From Marinospirillum perlucidum (GTDB lineage: Bacteria > Pseudomonadota > Gammaproteobacteria > Pseudomonadales > Halomonadaceae): a DNA stretch of 64,000 nucleotides. The notes beneath the pieces were generated by a model, which ran no database searches, had not been told where the DNA came from, and saw nothing but the letters and a program-made list of their open reading frames with translations. The stretch is taken from positions 1 to 64,000 of the forward strand of contig NZ_QFWJ01000009.1 of the NCBI RefSeq assembly GCF_003336805.1, written 5' to 3'. Shown here one piece after another: positions 46,525 through 55,886 of the stretch. Position numbers and translations under genes: made by a program. Positions within the stretch are counted from its first letter, which is position 1; every line of letters starts with the position of its first letter.

Positions 46525-47366
46525 GGAGCCACTCCTTGCAGCAATGCATCGGGTAGTTGAAAAAGACGGCAGGCATTGGCAGTGGTCACCTGGGCCAGAG
46601 CTTGGGGAGATTCTCCCCGCACTTCCGCCAATTGGGCCAGAACCCAGGGTAAAAGGGCCGGTTCATTCCGTCCTTTTTTAGGCTTGGGACGAGCTGTTCG
46701 TGGTAGCAACCAGGGGGCGTCGGTTTCGATCAGAAGGCGTTCTTCGGGTACCGAAGGCAGCAGCGGCCACAAGTGCGTACCCCGGCGTTCGTCACAAACC
46801 CAGCCGGTAAAACCGACATACAAATCCAGATCCAGATAGCCAAACAGGCTTTTTTTGTCGCCGGTAAAACAATGGACCACAGCCCCGCTCAAATCATCCC
46901 GCCAGGTTTTCAGCAACTCCAGCATACGCTTACCCGCATCGCGCTCATGGATAAACAGCGGCTTGCCCGTTTCGGCAGCCAACTGCAACTGGGCTTCAAA
47001 AGCCTTTTCCTGTTCGGCAGGTGTGGAAAAATTGCGATTAAAATCCAGTCCGGTTTCGCCCACAGCCACCACGGTTTCCTGCTTCAGAAGCGAGGCCAGC
47101 TGCTCTCTTGTTGAAGCCGACCAGCTTGACGCCTGGTGCGGGTGAACTCCAGCTGTGGCAAACAGCTGACCAGGCCGGGTTAATGCCAGTGTCAGTGCTT
47201 CCTCACTCACATCCAGGTCCGTGCCCGTCAGCAACATGCCGGTTAATCCGGCATCGAAAGCTCGATCCAGCACTTCATCCCTGTCGTGGGAAAAGGCCTT
47301 GTCAGTCAGGTTGACGCCTAGATCAAAAAGTGGGGAAATCCGGTTTTCAAAAGGTGATGCCAGCAT
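46521..47366 (-). CDS. tatD: TatD-family metal-dependent DNase
   Basis: The 281-residue TIM-barrel hydrolase shows [13 protein letters not shown], where most paralogues have FxDTHxH; the VNLT form is typical of TatD itself. Other motifs are the metal ligands [39 protein letters not shown] and [13 protein letters not shown]. TatD proteins have 3'-5' exonuclease and DNase activity linked to oxidative damage repair. It is the first gene of the minus-strand run ending at ung and is divergent from cheV. Confidence 0.9.
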   Translation of the reverse strand: MLASPFENRISPLFDLGVNLTDKAFSHDRDEVLDRAFDAGLTGMLLTGTDLDVSEEALTLALTRPGQLFATAGVHPHQASSWSASTREQLASLLKQETVVAVGETGLDFNRNFSTPAEQEKAFEAQLQLAAETGKPLFIHERDAGKRMLELLKTWRDDLSGAVVHCFTGDKKSLFGYLDLDLYVGFTGWVCDERRGTHLWPLLPSVPEERLLIETDAPWLLPRTARPKPKKGRNEPALLPWVLAQLAEVRGESPQALAQVTTANACRLFQLPDALLQGVAP

Positions 47367-47502
47367 TAATCAAAAAACCCTGCCAATTACATGTTATTCT
47401 GCCGCCAGCGACAGACAAAAGTAGTCAAGCTATCAATTTTTCTCTAGTATGTCAGAAAATTCTGTTGAAAAAAGTAACGGATAAAATAAAGAGGAAACGC
47501 CC

Positions 47503-48447
47503 ATGGCTGGGGTCTTAGACAGTGTCGACTCAAGAACACGCCTGGTAGGTGCCAACCGGCTGGAACTGCTGATGTTCAAGCTGCACTCCAACCAATTGTT
47601 TGCCATCAATGTGTTTAAAGTGCAGGAAGTGCTGCGGCTCCCCAAACTGACCAACCTGCCCGGTCATCACCCCCATGTGGTCGGCGTGGCTCACCTGCGA
47701 GGCCAGGCTGTTTCCGTGATTAATCTGGCTCAGGCCATTGGCATGCCTCCTTTGCAGCCTAACGAGAACAGCAATCTGATCGTTACCGAATACAACTCCA
47801 CCGTCCAGGCTTTCCTGGTGGGCAGTGTCGAGCGCATCGTCAACCTCAACTGGGAAGACATCATGCCGCCACCGCGCACCAGCGGTCGCCAGCACTACCT
47901 GACGGCCATCACCCGTCTGGAAGAAAAAATCATCGAAATCATTGATGTCGAGAAGGTTCTGGCGGAGATCAATCCCTATACCATCGCACTGGATGCCAGT
48001 CAGTTGGAAGAAGAAATCATCCAGGCTGCTCAGGGTATGGAAGTGCTGATGGTGGATGATTCCCCCACTGCGATCAGTCAGGTGCGTCACACCCTGGAAC
48101 CCCTGGGTATCGTCCTGCATACCGCCACCAATGGCAAAAAGGGTCTGGAACAAATGCAAGCCTGGGCCGAAGCCGGTGAAGATGTACCCAATAAACTGCT
48201 GATGCTGATCACTGATGCCGAAATGCCGGAAATGGATGGCTACAGCCTGACCACGGCCGTGCGTGAAGACAAACGTCTGGCGGACACTTATGTGGTCCTT
48301 CATACCTCCATGTCCGGCAACTTCAACAAAGCCATGGTGCAAAAAGTCGGCTGCGATGATTTCCTTTCCAAATTCCAGCCCAAACTCCTGGCCGAACTGG
48401 TCGAAAACCGGGTACGCGCTAAAGCAGGACTCCCCGCTCCTCAATGA
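47503..48447 (+). CDS. cheV: Chemotaxis coupling protein CheV
   Basis: CheV links receptors to the CheA kinase and includes a phosphorylatable receiver. The 314-residue protein has an N-terminal CheW-like domain (about 18-165; LLMFKLHSNQLFAINVFKVQ and GVAHLRGQAVSVINL) and a C-terminal receiver with D185/D186 in VLMVDDSPT and phospho-acceptor D238 in LITDAEMPEMDG. GAGGAAACGCCC precedes ATG 47503. Its stop overlaps uup by four bases, heading a five-gene coupled run. Confidence 0.93.
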   Translation: MAGVLDSVDSRTRLVGANRLELLMFKLHSNQLFAINVFKVQEVLRLPKLTNLPGHHPHVVGVAHLRGQAVSVINLAQAIGMPPLQPNENSNLIVTEYNSTVQAFLVGSVERIVNLNWEDIMPPPRTSGRQHYLTAITRLEEKIIEIIDVEKVLAEINPYTIALDASQLEEEIIQAAQGMEVLMVDDSPTAISQVRHTLEPLGIVLHTATNGKKGLEQMQAWAEAGEDVPNKLLMLITDAEMPEMDGYSLTTAVREDKRLADTYVVLHTSMSGNFNKAMVQKVGCDDFLSKFQPKLLAELVENRVRAKAGLPAPQ

Positions 48448-50339
48448 CATTATTACGTTTTGAAAACCTCCATCTAGCCTATGGCCAAACGCCGCTGCTC
48501 CAGGACGAAACCCTGATCCTTGAAGAAGGTGAAAGGGTTGCCCTTCTGGGCCGCAACGGTGCAGGCAAATCCTCACTACTCAAACTGGTTGCCGGTGATA
48601 TTCAACCCGATGGCGGCAGCCTCTGGTACAAGCCGGGTCTGAAAATCGGCACCCTGCCCCAGGTTTTACCGGCGGCCGATGAACGCCTGGTGTTTGAAGT
48701 GGTAGCCGAAGGGCTGGCCGAAGTCGGCCGCCTGCTGGAAGAATTTCACCAGATTACCCACCAGCCTCCCGAACAGGTTGACCTGAAACGCATGGACCAG
48801 CTTCATCATGAGCTGGATGCCTGCAATGGCTGGGCCCTGAATCAACGGGTTGAGCAGCTGCTCAAACGCCTGCACCTGGATGGCGAGGTACGCATGTCCT
48901 CCCTGTCAGGTGGTTGGCGACGCCGCGTTGCCCTGGCCAAGGCACTGGTCAGTGAACCCGATTTATTACTGCTCGACGAGCCGACCAACCATCTGGATGT
49001 GGAAACCATCCAATGGCTGGAAGAACAGGTTCGCAGTTTCCCCGGCGCGGTACTGCTGATTACCCACGACCGGACCTTCATGCAGAATCTGGCCACCCGA
49101 ATGCTGGAACTGGATCTGGGTCAGATCACCAGTTGGGAAGGCAGTTATCAGGACTTTCTTGAATTCAAAGCCCATCAACTGGAAGTTGAAGCCCGCCATC
49201 AGGCCGCTTTTGACAAAAAACTGGCCCAGGAAGAAGTCTGGATTCGCCAGGGCATCAAGGCCCGACGCACTCGCAACGAAGGTCGTGTTCGCGCATTGCA
49301 GGAATTGCGCAAACAAAGAGCCGCTCGACTGCAGCGTCAGGGCAAAGCCGATATCCAGCTGGAAACTGCCGATCAGTCCGGCAAACTGGTGGTGGAACTG
49401 AAAAATGCCAGCTTCAGCTATGCCGGTCAGCCACTGATCAACAACCTCACCACCCGTATCCAGCGGGGCGATAAAATCGGTCTGCTGGGGCGCAATGGTG
49501 CCGGCAAGACCACCCTGTTGAAAATGCTGCTGGGCAACCTGCAGCCGGATACAGGTGAGGTCAAACTGGGTAGTAAGCTGGAAGTGGCTTACTTTGATCA
49601 GCTACGCGGGCAACTGAACCCGGAAAAGACCCTGCTCGACAACCTGGCCGAAGGCCGTACCAGTGTCACCATCAATGGCAAAGACAAGCATGTGATGGGC
49701 TACCTGCAGGATTTCCTCTTTACACCGGAAAGAGCCCGGCAACCGGTCAGCGCCCTGTCCGGTGGTGAACAAAACCGGCTACTGCTAGCCAAGCTTTTCG
49801 CCAAGCCGGCCAACCTGCTGGTCATGGACGAACCCACCAACGACCTGGATTTGGAAACCCTGGAACTGCTGGAAGAACTCCTGCTGAACTACCAGGGCAC
49901 CCTGCTGCTGGTCAGTCACGACCGGGCTTTTCTGGATAATGTCGTCACCGGCATCCTGGCTTTTGAAGGGGAAGGTCGAGTACGCGAATACATCGGGGGC
50001 TACCAGGACTGGATCCGCCAGGGAGGCCGCTTCCCTCCTCTGGAAAACCCGGATAGTAAATCCAAGGAACCACCCCAGGCTGCCAAAACCGAGCCTCAGG
50101 TCAGCAAGGCCAAACCGGCCAAAAAGCTCAGCTACAAGTTGCAAAGAGAGCTGGACCTGCTGCCCGGAGAAATTGAAGCCCTAGAAGAGCAGCTGGCCGA
50201 GCTGGAAAGCAAGATCAGTGACCCTGATTTCTATCAGCAGGAAGCCGATCTGGTTACAGCCACCCTTCAACAGATGGAAGACGTTCAGGGGCAGCTGGAC
50301 CAGAAAATGGAACGCTGGATGGAACTGGAAGCCGACTAG
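48444..50339 (+). CDS. uup: ABC-F ATPase Uup
   Basis: Uup is a soluble ABC-F protein acting on ribosomes and influencing transposon excision. The 631-residue protein has two ATPase cassettes with P-loops LLGRNGAGKSSLLKLV and LLGRNGAGKTTLLKML, signatures LSGGWRRRVALAKAL and LSGGEQNRLLLAKLF, and Walker B LLLDEPTNHLD and LVMDEPTNDLD. The C-terminal coiled coil (YKLQRELDLLPGEIEALEEQ) is the Uup hallmark. It starts inside the cheV stop and its TAG is followed directly by the next ATG. Confidence 0.93.
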   Translation: MTLLRFENLHLAYGQTPLLQDETLILEEGERVALLGRNGAGKSSLLKLVAGDIQPDGGSLWYKPGLKIGTLPQVLPAADERLVFEVVAEGLAEVGRLLEEFHQITHQPPEQVDLKRMDQLHHELDACNGWALNQRVEQLLKRLHLDGEVRMSSLSGGWRRRVALAKALVSEPDLLLLDEPTNHLDVETIQWLEEQVRSFPGAVLLITHDRTFMQNLATRMLELDLGQITSWEGSYQDFLEFKAHQLEVEARHQAAFDKKLAQEEVWIRQGIKARRTRNEGRVRALQELRKQRAARLQRQGKADIQLETADQSGKLVVELKNASFSYAGQPLINNLTTRIQRGDKIGLLGRNGAGKTTLLKMLLGNLQPDTGEVKLGSKLEVAYFDQLRGQLNPEKTLLDNLAEGRTSVTINGKDKHVMGYLQDFLFTPERARQPVSALSGGEQNRLLLAKLFAKPANLLVMDEPTNDLDLETLELLEELLLNYQGTLLLVSHDRAFLDNVVTGILAFEGEGRVREYIGGYQDWIRQGGRFPPLENPDSKSKEPPQAAKTEPQVSKAKPAKKLSYKLQRELDLLPGEIEALEEQLAELESKISDPDFYQQEADLVTATLQQMEDVQGQLDQKMERWMELEAD

Positions 50340-51401
50340 ATGTCTGCTCCCCGGGAATCCAGCTCACTGACACCTGCAGTATCCGGACGACGGCTGCTGG
50401 TCTTTTCCCTGATCTTCATCGGGCTGACCGGTCTGGGTCTGTGGCTGGTCTACGCGTCCTTTGCCCAGCAGAGCCTCAGCTTTGATGAGCGCCTGATTCA
50501 GCCACAAACCCTGGCGGCTCTAGCCGCTCTCCTGGCAGTCTACTTTCTGGCTGATGGCTTGCGCCTTTATTTCACGCTGCGAACCCTGGGCCACTCGATT
50601 CCACTCCCTGCTCTTTTCAAGCTGGTTTTTATCAATCTGTTTTTTTCCAACGTTACTCCTTTGGCCACCGGCGGTGGTTTTGCCCAGATCTGGTATCTGC
50701 AAAAACAGGGCGTCCCCCTGGGGGATGCCACCGCAGCCACCACCCTGCGCACCCTTTTGGCCGTAGTCTTTATTTTTTCCCTGACACCGGTTTTCCTATT
50801 AACCCTGCCTGCTCTGCAGGGAGAGGATCTGCTCAGTAACCTGGGTCAGACCCTGGCCGTCTTTATCCTCCTCTACCTGGGCTTTTTTACCCTGTTGCTG
50901 GTCCGCAGCCACTGGCTGTTACCACCGCTCGATGGTCTACTGCTGCTGTTGCGCAACTTCACCCTGATCAGCGATCAGCGCCAGCGCCTGTGGCGATTCA
51001 AGATCCGCCGCGAACTTCTGCGTTTTAGTGCCAGCTTTCGCCGTTTTCTGCAGGGCTCGCCGCTGTGGATTAGTCTTGCAGCCGGGTTTACTGCTGTTTT
51101 TTTGCTCAGCCTTTTCAGCTTTCCCGCCCTGCTGATTTATTTTCTGGGTTATTCGGTAGACTATCTGACCAGCCTGGGTTTGCTGGTCGTTACCACCTTC
51201 ATCATGTACTTTGCCCCTACGCCAGGAGCAGCCGGTATCTCCGAAGGGGTTTTCGGTAGTTTCTTTCGTGAACTCCTGGGTAGCAATCATCTGCTTTTGG
51301 TTATTCTGGCCTGGCGGCTGGTTACCATCTACCTGGGCATGTTGATTGGCTTTATTCTCCTGCAAAAAGATCTGATCCGGAGTTGGAAAAAAACTTCATG
51401 A
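50340..51401 (+). CDS. YbhN/UPF0104 flippase-like membrane protein
   Basis: The 353-residue integral membrane protein has about seven to eight helices and matches the YbhN/AglD/MprF-transmembrane family: LFKLVFINLFFSNVTPLATG, GGGFAQIWYLQKQGVPLGDA and YFAPTPGAAGISEGVFGSFF. Relatives move or modify lipids and lipid-linked sugars. The start follows the uup stop with no gap, and the stop overlaps the next gene (ATGA). Pairing with a glycosyltransferase suggests a joint role in glycolipid formation or export. Confidence 0.85.
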   Translation: MSAPRESSSLTPAVSGRRLLVFSLIFIGLTGLGLWLVYASFAQQSLSFDERLIQPQTLAALAALLAVYFLADGLRLYFTLRTLGHSIPLPALFKLVFINLFFSNVTPLATGGGFAQIWYLQKQGVPLGDATAATTLRTLLAVVFIFSLTPVFLLTLPALQGEDLLSNLGQTLAVFILLYLGFFTLLLVRSHWLLPPLDGLLLLLRNFTLISDQRQRLWRFKIRRELLRFSASFRRFLQGSPLWISLAAGFTAVFLLSLFSFPALLIYFLGYSVDYLTSLGLLVVTTFIMYFAPTPGAAGISEGVFGSFFRELLGSNHLLLVILAWRLVTIYLGMLIGFILLQKDLIRSWKKTS

Positions 51402-53608
51402 AGCCACGTCGTCCGCTAAAAATCCTTTTTTATTTAAATCTGCTGATCATGCTGGGGCTTTTGGGTTACAAGGCTTACCTCAACTATTTTCTGCCTGATT
51501 TTGCTGCCGAGCATCAGGTACAGCTGGATCAGCTGGAAGCCCGTCTGGGCGAGAACCCTCAGGCATTCAGTTTTGCCCTGGTCGGCAATATCAATAACTC
51601 CATCGGTATCTTTGAAAAACAATTGATTCCGCATATTAATGCCAGCGATGCCGACTTTATGATCTCTGCCGGCAATGCTGTCAGTGGTGGCGGTGAAGAC
51701 AAGTACCAATCCCTTTACGGCAGCCTGCAACAACTGAATATTCCCTACCTGCTGACTTTTGGTGAACAGGAGCAGGAAAATTTTGGCAGCTATCGTTTTT
51801 ATGAACACTTTGGTCCCCACTACTTCAGTTTCTTGCTGGGTGACTATCGCTTCACTTTTCTGGATACCACCGGCAAAACCCCCTGGCAGTGGCAGCTACG
51901 CTGGCTGCAAGACCTGCTGAAAGAACAAGAAGCCAAAGAACACTTTCTTTTCACCGGTCGCCCCCTTTTTGCCGAAGACGAGGGTTTACTGGCAGAAGCC
52001 CCCAATCTGCTGGAGCCAGCCCCTTTTCGTTTGAATCTGCTGGATATTCTTGATGAAAATGACATCCACTGGGTGTTCTCGGCGCAAAAGCGCGGCTTTC
52101 ACCAGCAGCAACTGGACTCTACCCTTTTTCTGGCCACCGGGGGCGCAGGCGGTGTGCTTCTGGAGGATGACTACTACCATTACTGGCTGGTTCACGTCAG
52201 TCCTGAAGGAGTCAGCCTGGAGCAGAAAAAACTGGCCACGGGTCAGCATCCCTTTTTTCGAACGCTAGAAAGCCTCTGGTCGTTCATTTACTCGTTGTTT
52301 TATGTCAGCTATTTAAACTTTATCCTGCTGGTCTGTCTTTTTAGTCTGCTGGCTATCAAGCTGCATGCCCTGATCTTCAAAGATCGCAACTACTACCCCA
52401 ATTACGATCTCGATCCAACACCCTGGATCAACCAGCCCTTGCGTATTGCCATGTTCACCAACAACTACCTGCCCTTTATCGGCGGGGTGCCCCTGTCCAT
52501 CCAGCGACTGCAACAGGGGCTGAGTAAGCTGGGCAATAAACTTCTAATCGTTGCACCGCGTTATCCCAATCAACCTCACGGGGAAACCCAGGTTGTTCGA
52601 GTGCCTTCACTCTTCACCCTGGGAGCCAAAAGTGAATTTCGTCTGGCCAATATCTTTTCCCTGCGGGTGTTCAAGCGCGTACGAGCCTTTGTTCCCGATC
52701 TGATTCATGTGCATCACCCCTTCTGGCTGGGTTCTCTGGGCGTCTTTATTGCCCGCCGCTTGCGGGTTCCAGCGGTCTACACCTACCACACCCGGTTGGA
52801 GCACTATGCTCACTTTGTTCCCCTGCCCGGACTTTTGTTTCGCAATCTGATCTCCCATGTGTTGGTCAGACGTTTTGCCAACCGTTGTGATGCCGTCATA
52901 GTTCCTACCTATTCAACGGAAGAATACCTGCGCATGATCGGGGTCAAGCGTCCCACCTATGTTCAACCGACCGGCATTGATTTTGAACGCTTTCAGACAG
53001 TGGATCAGGATGCCGTAGAAAAGTTGCGTCAGCGACTCCAGCTGGGGCAGGAAAAAATTCTGATTAGTGTGGCGCGCCTGTCTAACGAAAAAAATATCGA
53101 CTTCATGATAGATGCGCTGGCAGAACTGAAAAAGAAAACAACTCAGCCTTTTCGCCTCTTGATGCTGGGCGATGGCCATCAACGCAAACGCCTGCAGAAA
53201 CGCCTGGATGAACTGCAACTCAATGACTGCATTACCCTGGTCGGTGCCGTGCCACCGGATGAAATGCCGCTCTGGTACCACCTGGGTGACCTCTTTGTAT
53301 TTGCCTCCAAGTCGGAGACCCAGGGCATGGTCATTCTGGAAGCCATGGCAGCAGGCTTGCCCGTGGTTGCGGTACGCTCCAGTGGAATTGATGATGTGGT
53401 TCAGGACGACCACAACGGCTACAAGACACCGGAGCGCCTGGATCTCTGGCTAGCCAGAGTGCAAACCCTGCTTGAAGATCAGGACAAACACCAGGAGCTG
53501 GCCGAAAAGGCCCTGAAGACTGCGAGTCAGCATTCTGTCGAGGTTTTCTCAAAGAAGGTCAAGGCTATCTATAGTGAAGTCCTGGCAGCCAAACAGAGTC
53601 GCCAGTAA
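51398..53608 (+). CDS. Fusion: membrane-anchored degenerate metallophosphoesterase + GT4 glycosyltransferase
   Basis: The product has 736 residues from ATG 51398; a TTG at 51383 would add five. Helix 1 (about 8-24) is followed by an outward-facing domain (about 55-285) arranged like a calcineurin-type phosphoesterase. Its metal-binding motifs are altered: ISAGNAVSGG where GD is expected, TFGEQEQ where GNHE is, TGRPLF where a His is, and SAQKRG near the end where GHxH is. Helix 2 (about 298-322) leads to a cytoplasmic GT4 domain (about 347-730) with MFTNNYLPFIGGVPLSIQRL, IHVHHPFW and the EX7E motif SETQGMVILEAMAAGLPVV. The GT half looks active and resembles glycolipid synthases. It is coupled to the flippase-like gene and to ygjV. 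Confidence 0.85.
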   Translation: MKPRRPLKILFYLNLLIMLGLLGYKAYLNYFLPDFAAEHQVQLDQLEARLGENPQAFSFALVGNINNSIGIFEKQLIPHINASDADFMISAGNAVSGGGEDKYQSLYGSLQQLNIPYLLTFGEQEQENFGSYRFYEHFGPHYFSFLLGDYRFTFLDTTGKTPWQWQLRWLQDLLKEQEAKEHFLFTGRPLFAEDEGLLAEAPNLLEPAPFRLNLLDILDENDIHWVFSAQKRGFHQQQLDSTLFLATGGAGGVLLEDDYYHYWLVHVSPEGVSLEQKKLATGQHPFFRTLESLWSFIYSLFYVSYLNFILLVCLFSLLAIKLHALIFKDRNYYPNYDLDPTPWINQPLRIAMFTNNYLPFIGGVPLSIQRLQQGLSKLGNKLLIVAPRYPNQPHGETQVVRVPSLFTLGAKSEFRLANIFSLRVFKRVRAFVPDLIHVHHPFWLGSLGVFIARRLRVPAVYTYHTRLEHYAHFVPLPGLLFRNLISHVLVRRFANRCDAVIVPTYSTEEYLRMIGVKRPTYVQPTGIDFERFQTVDQDAVEKLRQRLQLGQEKILISVARLSNEKNIDFMIDALAELKKKTTQPFRLLMLGDGHQRKRLQKRLDELQLNDCITLVGAVPPDEMPLWYHLGDLFVFASKSETQGMVILEAMAAGLPVVAVRSSGIDDVVQDDHNGYKTPERLDLWLARVQTLLEDQDKHQELAEKALKTASQHSVEVFSKKVKAIYSEVLAAKQSRQ

Positions 53609-54138
53609 TGGATATGACCTGGTGGGCCGGACAGGTGGCCGGGCTGGTTGCTCTGGGGTTCTGTCTGGCAGGTTTTGCCAGCAAGCAGGATGATCGCCTG
53701 CTGGTGCTGTTGGTTTCCGCCAATATTGCCTTTGCCCTGCAGTTTGTCTGCTTTCAAAGCTGGACTGCCGCGGCCCTGACCCTGCTGGTCATTATCCGCA
53801 TCCTGCTGGCCAGACGTTATCCCGGCAATAAACGCTTGATGGGCCTGCTGCTGGCTGCTAACGGCCTGGCTGCTATCCTGACCTGGCAGAACTGGATAGA
53901 CCTTTTACCACTGATGGCAGCAACCCTGGGAACCCTGGGCATGTTTCTACTCAGAGGAATTCCCCTGCGCCTGGTTCTGGGACTGGCTGCTTTCTGCTGG
54001 TTGCTTAACAACCTGCTGATCGGGTCTTTTGGCGGGAGTTTGGCCGAGGGCCTGATTATGGTGACCAATGCCTTCACCATCCGGCGCTTACTGCAATTAC
54101 AAAAAGCCCAGGCCACAACCCCTAGAAGCCAGGGATAA
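53608..54138 (+). CDS. YgjV-like inner-membrane protein
   Basis: The 176-residue protein has about six membrane helices (VAGLVALGFCLAGFASKQDD, LLVLLVSANIAFALQFVCFQ) and fits the YgjV family. These small inner-membrane proteins of unknown function resemble half-transporters of the SWEET/PQ-loop size. Its ATG shares one base with the TAA of the preceding gene (TAATG), the last link of the cheV-uup-flippase-GT-ygjV run. Confidence 0.75.
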   Translation: MDMTWWAGQVAGLVALGFCLAGFASKQDDRLLVLLVSANIAFALQFVCFQSWTAAALTLLVIIRILLARRYPGNKRLMGLLLAANGLAAILTWQNWIDLLPLMAATLGTLGMFLLRGIPLRLVLGLAAFCWLLNNLLIGSFGGSLAEGLIMVTNAFTIRRLLQLQKAQATTPRSQG

Positions 54139-54164
54139 AGCCAGCGTTCTGACTACCGCTGGCT
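54139..54164. terminator. Hairpin between the convergent ygjV and nifM genes
   Basis: AGCCAGCG (54139-54146) and CGCTGGCT (54157-54164) are perfect inverted repeats around a ten-base loop, directly after the ygjV stop. No strong U-tract follows on either strand, so termination by this hairpin alone is uncertain. Confidence 0.4.
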
Positions 54165-54221
54165 AGGGGTAGAAGGGTTGAATCTGCAGCGCGGGATCAG
54201 CCATTGCTGCAGCAGTAGTAG

Positions 54222-55064
54222 TTACCCCAATTGACGTATCCATTGCTTCTGGGCCTGACTGCGTTTGCTGTCGGCCAAATATTCCACGATCTTGCTGCGG
54301 GCTTCAGCAAAGCTTTTGCACTCGGAAGGCAGGATCGCTTCACAATACAGCAGGTGATAGCCTAGGGGTGAGCGCAGTGGGGCGCTGATCTCGCCTTCTT
54401 CCATCTGAAACAAGGCCTTGTCCAGTTCATCATAAAGCAGACCCGGGGGCACCTTGCCCAGTTGCCCGCCTTCCACGGCAGTAGGACACTGGGAGTGACG
54501 CAGCGCCAACTCGGAAAAACGCTCAGGGCGTTTAACCAGTTGAGCCCGGATGGCTTCACATTCCTGCAAGACCAGCAATTCACCGGAATCCCCAGCCGTT
54601 TCCTCGACGGTAATCAGCAGATGGCGTGTCTGACGCTTTTCGGGGATAAAGAACTTGTCCGGATGCTTGTGATAAAAAGCCAGAGCTTCTTCATCACTGA
54701 TTTGGGCCGCCTGGCTGGAAACCTTTTCGAGAATTGCTTCAATGCGCAGCTCTCTTTCCAAAGCAGCCCTGTAACCTTCTTCACTCATCTGGATCTTGTC
54801 CAGCGCCCCCTGGAAGGCTTCCTGGGTTTCATAGCGCTCCCTGACCCTGAGCCAGGCATCTTCCAGAGTGGCTTCCGGCAGGTAAATGGCCTGGGCTTCA
54901 GGCGAGGCCAATACCTTTTCTTCCAGATTATACTGGCGCCGAGCCTGTTGCATCACCGCTTCCATCTGCTTGGCTTCCAGTCCATCCAGCCCTGTGGAAA
55001 AACGGGCTTCAGCAATTTTAAGTCCCAGATAATTCAGTAGTTGCTGTTCAGTCAGAGAAGTCAT
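54222..55064 (-). CDS. nifM: NifM peptidyl-prolyl isomerase (Fe-protein maturation)
   Basis: NifM is a parvulin-type isomerase required to fold and activate NifH. The 280-residue protein has a helical N-terminal domain (LTEQQLLNYLGLKIAEARFS) and a C-terminal parvulin domain with RQTRHLLITVEE, FSELALRHSQCPTAVEGGQL and SPLGYHLLYCEAILPSE. I used the ATG at 55062-55064, with GGAG upstream. The frame extends to 55175 but the extra residues only read over nifZ. It overlaps nifZ by 17 bases and is the last nif gene visible. Confidence 0.9.
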   Translation of the reverse strand: MTSLTEQQLLNYLGLKIAEARFSTGLDGLEAKQMEAVMQQARRQYNLEEKVLASPEAQAIYLPEATLEDAWLRVRERYETQEAFQGALDKIQMSEEGYRAALERELRIEAILEKVSSQAAQISDEEALAFYHKHPDKFFIPEKRQTRHLLITVEETAGDSGELLVLQECEAIRAQLVKRPERFSELALRHSQCPTAVEGGQLGKVPPGLLYDELDKALFQMEEGEISAPLRSPLGYHLLYCEAILPSECKSFAEARSKIVEYLADSKRSQAQKQWIRQLG

Positions 55065-55518
55065 CGACCAGCTCCTTTTCTTCCTCCGGGGCTTCCAGAG
55101 CATTTTCGGGAACAGCCAGCACATGTCCGGGGAAGAGAACATGGTAATAAACACCCTGGGGATCGTCGCGTTCAACCTTGAGGATTTCGCCTTTATCTCC
55201 CGGTTGTACCACTACCTCTCCACGCAGAGACAAGGCCATGGAGGTTACTACTTTCTCCCGACTTTCAAAGCGGCTGGGTACCCAGGGATCACTGGCCAGT
55301 TGCAGTTCTTCTTCGCGGCAACCCACCTGCAGATCTTCCTCTACGAAGTGAACGGTGTAGATGATTTGATCCTGTAGGAAGGTGCCGATATTGCGTACAT
55401 GACCGACCTGCCCCCGACGAATCAGGAGGTCACCACGATCCTTGCCGGGAAAACTACCATCATTGCGCACATTGCGAATGACACGGACTTCATTGCCATA
55501 GTCGTAAAGAGGGTTCAT
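55048..55518 (-). CDS. nifZ: Nitrogen fixation protein NifZ
   Basis: NifZ helps form the second P-cluster of the MoFe protein. The 156-residue product has the characteristic N-terminal YDYGNEVRVIRNVRNDGSFP, the Gly-rich LLIRRGQVGHVRNIGTFLQD and IYTVHFVEEDLQVGCREEEL. The NifZ domain is followed by a region (about 85-156) containing a second, partial repeat of the same fold (VVQPGDKGEILKVE). It overlaps nifW and nifM. Confidence 0.92.
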   Translation of the reverse strand: MNPLYDYGNEVRVIRNVRNDGSFPGKDRGDLLIRRGQVGHVRNIGTFLQDQIIYTVHFVEEDLQVGCREEELQLASDPWVPSRFESREKVVTSMALSLRGEVVVQPGDKGEILKVERDDPQGVYYHVLFPGHVLAVPENALEAPEEEKELVDDFSD

Positions 55519-55862
55519 GCCACACCTCCAATCGATCCCAGGGAAACAAAACCACTGCCGGGTTCATCCTTTTTGAAGACCTTGAGCACCTTTTCCTGCT
55601 GGGCCGAAGAATCGACAAAGCTGGTGTAGGCCCGCTCCAGCAAATCCTTGTAAACCACAAAGCGCGCTGAAGGATCTTCGGGTAGCTCTTCGGTGTAGTT
55701 GCTCAGGTAGTTGTGAAAACGCTGCAGAATATGCAGACGGTTCACCTGCACGACCCGGGGGTCAAACGTCACTTCGAAAAAATTGAGAAAATCCTCGGCA
55801 CTTTCCAGCTCTTCCAGGCTTTCTTCCATTTCTTCCGTCAAATAAATCAAATCGCTGATCAT
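55515..55862 (-). CDS. nifW: Nitrogenase-stabilising protein NifW
   Basis: NifW associates with the MoFe protein and protects it from oxygen damage. The 115-residue protein matches the family: LESAEDFLNFFEVTFDPRVV, NRLHILQRFHNYL and LLERAYTSFVDSSAQQEKVL then KVF. I chose the ATG at 55860-55862, preceded by GGAGG at five bases; a TTG six codons upstream has no such site. Its stop overlaps nifZ by four bases. Confidence 0.93.
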   Translation of the reverse strand: MISDLIYLTEEMEESLEELESAEDFLNFFEVTFDPRVVQVNRLHILQRFHNYLSNYTEELPEDPSARFVVYKDLLERAYTSFVDSSAQQEKVLKVFKKDEPGSGFVSLGSIGGVA

Positions 55863-55886
55863 AACGACCTCCGGTTGCAAATAGGT

